Shown: positions 62,801-64,000 of the stretch, piece after piece | How the letters are laid out: every line of letters begins with the position of its first letter | Position numbering within the stretch: the first letter of the stretch is position 1 | Assembly: GCF_024172165.1 (NCBI RefSeq) | Contig: NZ_JAMZEB010000002.1 | Coordinates: 3,679,501-3,743,500 of the forward strand | Source of the DNA: Nonomuraea thailandensis | Lineage (GTDB): Bacteria > Actinomycetota > Actinomycetes > Streptosporangiales > Streptosporangiaceae | Length of the DNA stretch: 64,000 bases | Reading direction: 5' to 3' | Notes under the pieces: generated by a model | Database searches by the model: none | Told to the model about the DNA's origin: nothing | What the model saw: only the letters and a program-made list of their open reading frames with translations | Program-made: the position numbers and the translations under genes

Positions 62801-63127
62801 GTGACGACCCCGTTCGAGGACATGACGGAGATCGACCGGCTGGTGCACGACCCCTCCCGGCTGGCGATCACGAGTGCGCTGTCGGCCTGCGAGAGCGCCG
62901 ACTTCCTCTTTCTCCAGCGGGTCACCGGCCTGTCCAAGGGCAACCTGTCCAGCCATCTGGCCAAGCTGGAGAAGGGCGGGATCGTCCGGATCGAGAAGAC
63001 CGGCCAGCGCCGTCCCCGGACCGTCGTCAGCCTCACCGAGCCGGGCCGCGCCGCCGCGGCCGAGCACTGGGACCGGCTGCTGCGCCTGCACGAGGCCGCC
63101 CGCACCTGGGTGCCCTCCGAGTCGTGA
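62801..63127 (+). CDS. winged-helix transcriptional regulator (ArsR/MarR-like)
   Basis: A 108-residue DNA-binding protein. VHDPSRLAITSALSACESAD starts the winged helix; the recognition helix lies in LQRVTGLSKGNLSSHLAKLE, and the wing in GGIVRIEKTGQRRPRTVVSL. The tail is short, so dimerisation is through terminal helices. GTG 62801 directly follows the membrane-protein stop. It should repress the promoter with the two GGTCTGCA-type palindromes upstream of the pair. Compact two-gene autoregulated unit. Confidence 0.88.
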   Translation: MTTPFEDMTEIDRLVHDPSRLAITSALSACESADFLFLQRVTGLSKGNLSSHLAKLEKGGIVRIEKTGQRRPRTVVSLTEPGRAAAAEHWDRLLRLHEAARTWVPSES

Positions 63128-63131
63128 CGGA

Positions 63132-64000
63132 TCACCCGCCGAGGTCGGGCAGCGCCAGGCACAGGGCGTCCAGCGCGGCGGCGAACGCGTGCTCGGGCGG
63201 GGTGCCGTACCCGATGACCAGGCCGTCGCGGGCCGGCATCGCGCTCCGCGGATGCCGGTACGGGCCCAGGCCGTCCAGGGCGAGGCCGAGGCGGCGGGCG
63301 GCGCGCAGCGCGGCCTGCTCGGTTCCGGGAGGAAGGTCCAGAACGGCGTGCAGGCCCGCCGCGATGCCGCTGACGGTGACGTGCGGGGCGTGCCCGGCGA
63401 GCGTGGCGGTGAGCAGGTCCCGGCGGCGCCGGTAGATCGCGCGCATGCGGCGCAGCTGGCGGTCGTAGGCGCCGCACGCGAGGAAGTCGGCCAGGGTGAG
63501 CTGGTCGGTGACGCCCGACCAGAACTCCCGCGGCCCCTTGGCGGCGAGCACCTCGTCCACCAGCCGGCCGGGCAGCGCCATCCAGCCGAGCCGCAGCGAC
63601 GGCGACAGGCTCTTGCTGGTCGAGCCGAAGTAGACGACACGGTCGGGGTCGAGGCCCTGCACGGCGCCGACCGGTTCGCGGTCGTAGCGGAACTCGCCGT
63701 CGTAGTCGTCCTCCAGCACCAGGCCGCCCGTGGCGCGGGCCCAGTCGATGACCGCGGCCCGTCTCCGGGGGTGCAGGGCGCCTCCGGTGGGGTACTGGTG
63801 CGCCGGAGTCAGCAGGACCGCTCGCGCGCCCGTGGCGGGCAGGTCCTCGATCCGGGCGCCGTGGGCGTCCACGGTGAGCGGCACGGTCGTCAGCCCCGCC
63901 TCTGTCAGGAGGGAGCGGTGGAAGGCGAGCCCGTACGCCTCGACGGCGACCGGGCCGCGCAGCACCTGGGACACCAGCCGCAGCCCGTGCGCGTACCCCG
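63132..64000 (-). CDS. MocR/PdxR-type regulator (GntR-aminotransferase fusion), N-terminus beyond window
   Basis: About 289 codons of the C-terminal aminotransferase-like domain are present. EDDYDGEFRYDREP and YFGSTSKSLSPSLRLGWMA (with the PLP Lys) are the hallmark of PdxR/MocR regulators; ends in LALPDLGG at 63132. The winged helix lies outside the window. The segment 63899-64000 matches 8864-8967 almost base for base, so the deleted gene at 8446-9118 is a very close relative. It converges with the winged-helix gene. It likely senses PLP or a related ligand. Confidence 0.9.
   Translation of the reverse strand, partial: GYAHGLRLVSQVLRGPVAVEAYGLAFHRSLLTEAGLTTVPLTVDAHGARIEDLPATGARAVLLTPAHQYPTGGALHPRRRAAVIDWARATGGLVLEDDYDGEFRYDREPVGAVQGLDPDRVVYFGSTSKSLSPSLRLGWMALPGRLVDEVLAAKGPREFWSGVTDQLTLADFLACGAYDRQLRRMRAIYRRRRDLLTATLAGHAPHVTVSGIAAGLHAVLDLPPGTEQAALRAARRLGLALDGLGPYRHPRSAMPARDGLVIGYGTPPEHAFAAALDALCLALPDLGG

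Noticed and set aside
60963..62804. 613-codon plus-strand open frame
   Set aside because: Antisense to trpB, then out of frame with the membrane protein; a high-GC shadow.
1..64000. CRISPR array, rRNA or tRNA genes
   Set aside because: No regularly spaced identical repeats and no recognisable cloverleaf or rRNA segment were seen by eye; a tRNA scan would be needed to exclude tRNAs formally.

Overview
The DNA is uniformly very GC-rich. Its gene set includes PdxR/MocR, ECF and WhiB-free AraC/LysR/XRE regulators, a one-component Ser/Thr kinase, a Pup-proteasome beta-subunit fragment, TniQ-type transposition genes and GTG/TTG starts. This points to a mycelial actinomycete, most likely in or near the Streptosporangiales (Nonomuraea/Actinomadura-like). 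That placement is inference from gene content; no rRNA, tRNA or CRISPR array was seen. The window reads as chromosomal accessory DNA: short intact metabolic or regulatory operons separated by insertion sequences and many gene fragments.

Layout. 0-9 kb: an MFS remnant; a decayed minus-strand ECF41 sigma module (sigma factor intact; FAD oxidoreductase, CMD/AhpD protein and M50 protease broken; DoxX intact); threonine aldolase; MFS exporter; an intact CMD gene divergent from an internally deleted MocR regulator. 9-17 kb: secreted or lipoprotein enzymes (broken alpha/beta hydrolase, sugar dehydrogenase), an SDR divergent from an XRE regulator, a zinc alcohol dehydrogenase and a DUF2255 protein. 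17-22 kb: a tyrosine recombinase, two unknown genes, TniQ and a TniB remnant, and a complete IS5-family element with a frameshifted transposase. 22-25 kb: an ECF sigma factor with its membrane partner, and an SDR. 25-29.4 kb: a graveyard holding a proteasome beta fragment, a lipoprotein tail, an IS256-type left end, a WD40 fragment, an IS4-family relic and an integrase relic.

29.5-45.9 kb: mostly functional genes. These are an AraC regulator, a beta-propeller lipoprotein, an RDD-kinase pair, a DUF6192/IS3 relic zone, three tandem AraC paralogues, a plus-strand operon of three alpha/beta hydrolases and a metallo-beta-lactamase-fold protein, an SDR, another hydrolase and a LysR regulator. 45.9-53 kb: an IS256-family element; a coiled-coil zinc-finger gene divergent from a tyrosine recombinase with both 5' ends missing; an AT-rich island; a complete IS4-family element with an 8-bp target duplication; and a full-length coiled-coil zinc-finger gene with its own palindromic promoter.

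53.3-64 kb: better-ordered genes. TetR is divergent from a FAD monooxygenase; then come an aldo/keto reductase, an XRE regulator, a proline-iminopeptidase-like hydrolase, a GNAT protein, a translationally coupled trpB-trpA-gntR operon with a repeated operator, a membrane protein plus winged-helix regulator with paired palindromes at the promoter, and a MocR gene running off the window end.

The most interesting leads are four: the recurring coiled-coil/zinc-finger gene found with tyrosine recombinases; two self-contained regulatory circuits at 62.0-63.1 kb; recent sequence homogenisation among the AraC triplet and between the two MocR genes; and an unknown two-gene cargo inside a TniQ-type transposon remnant.
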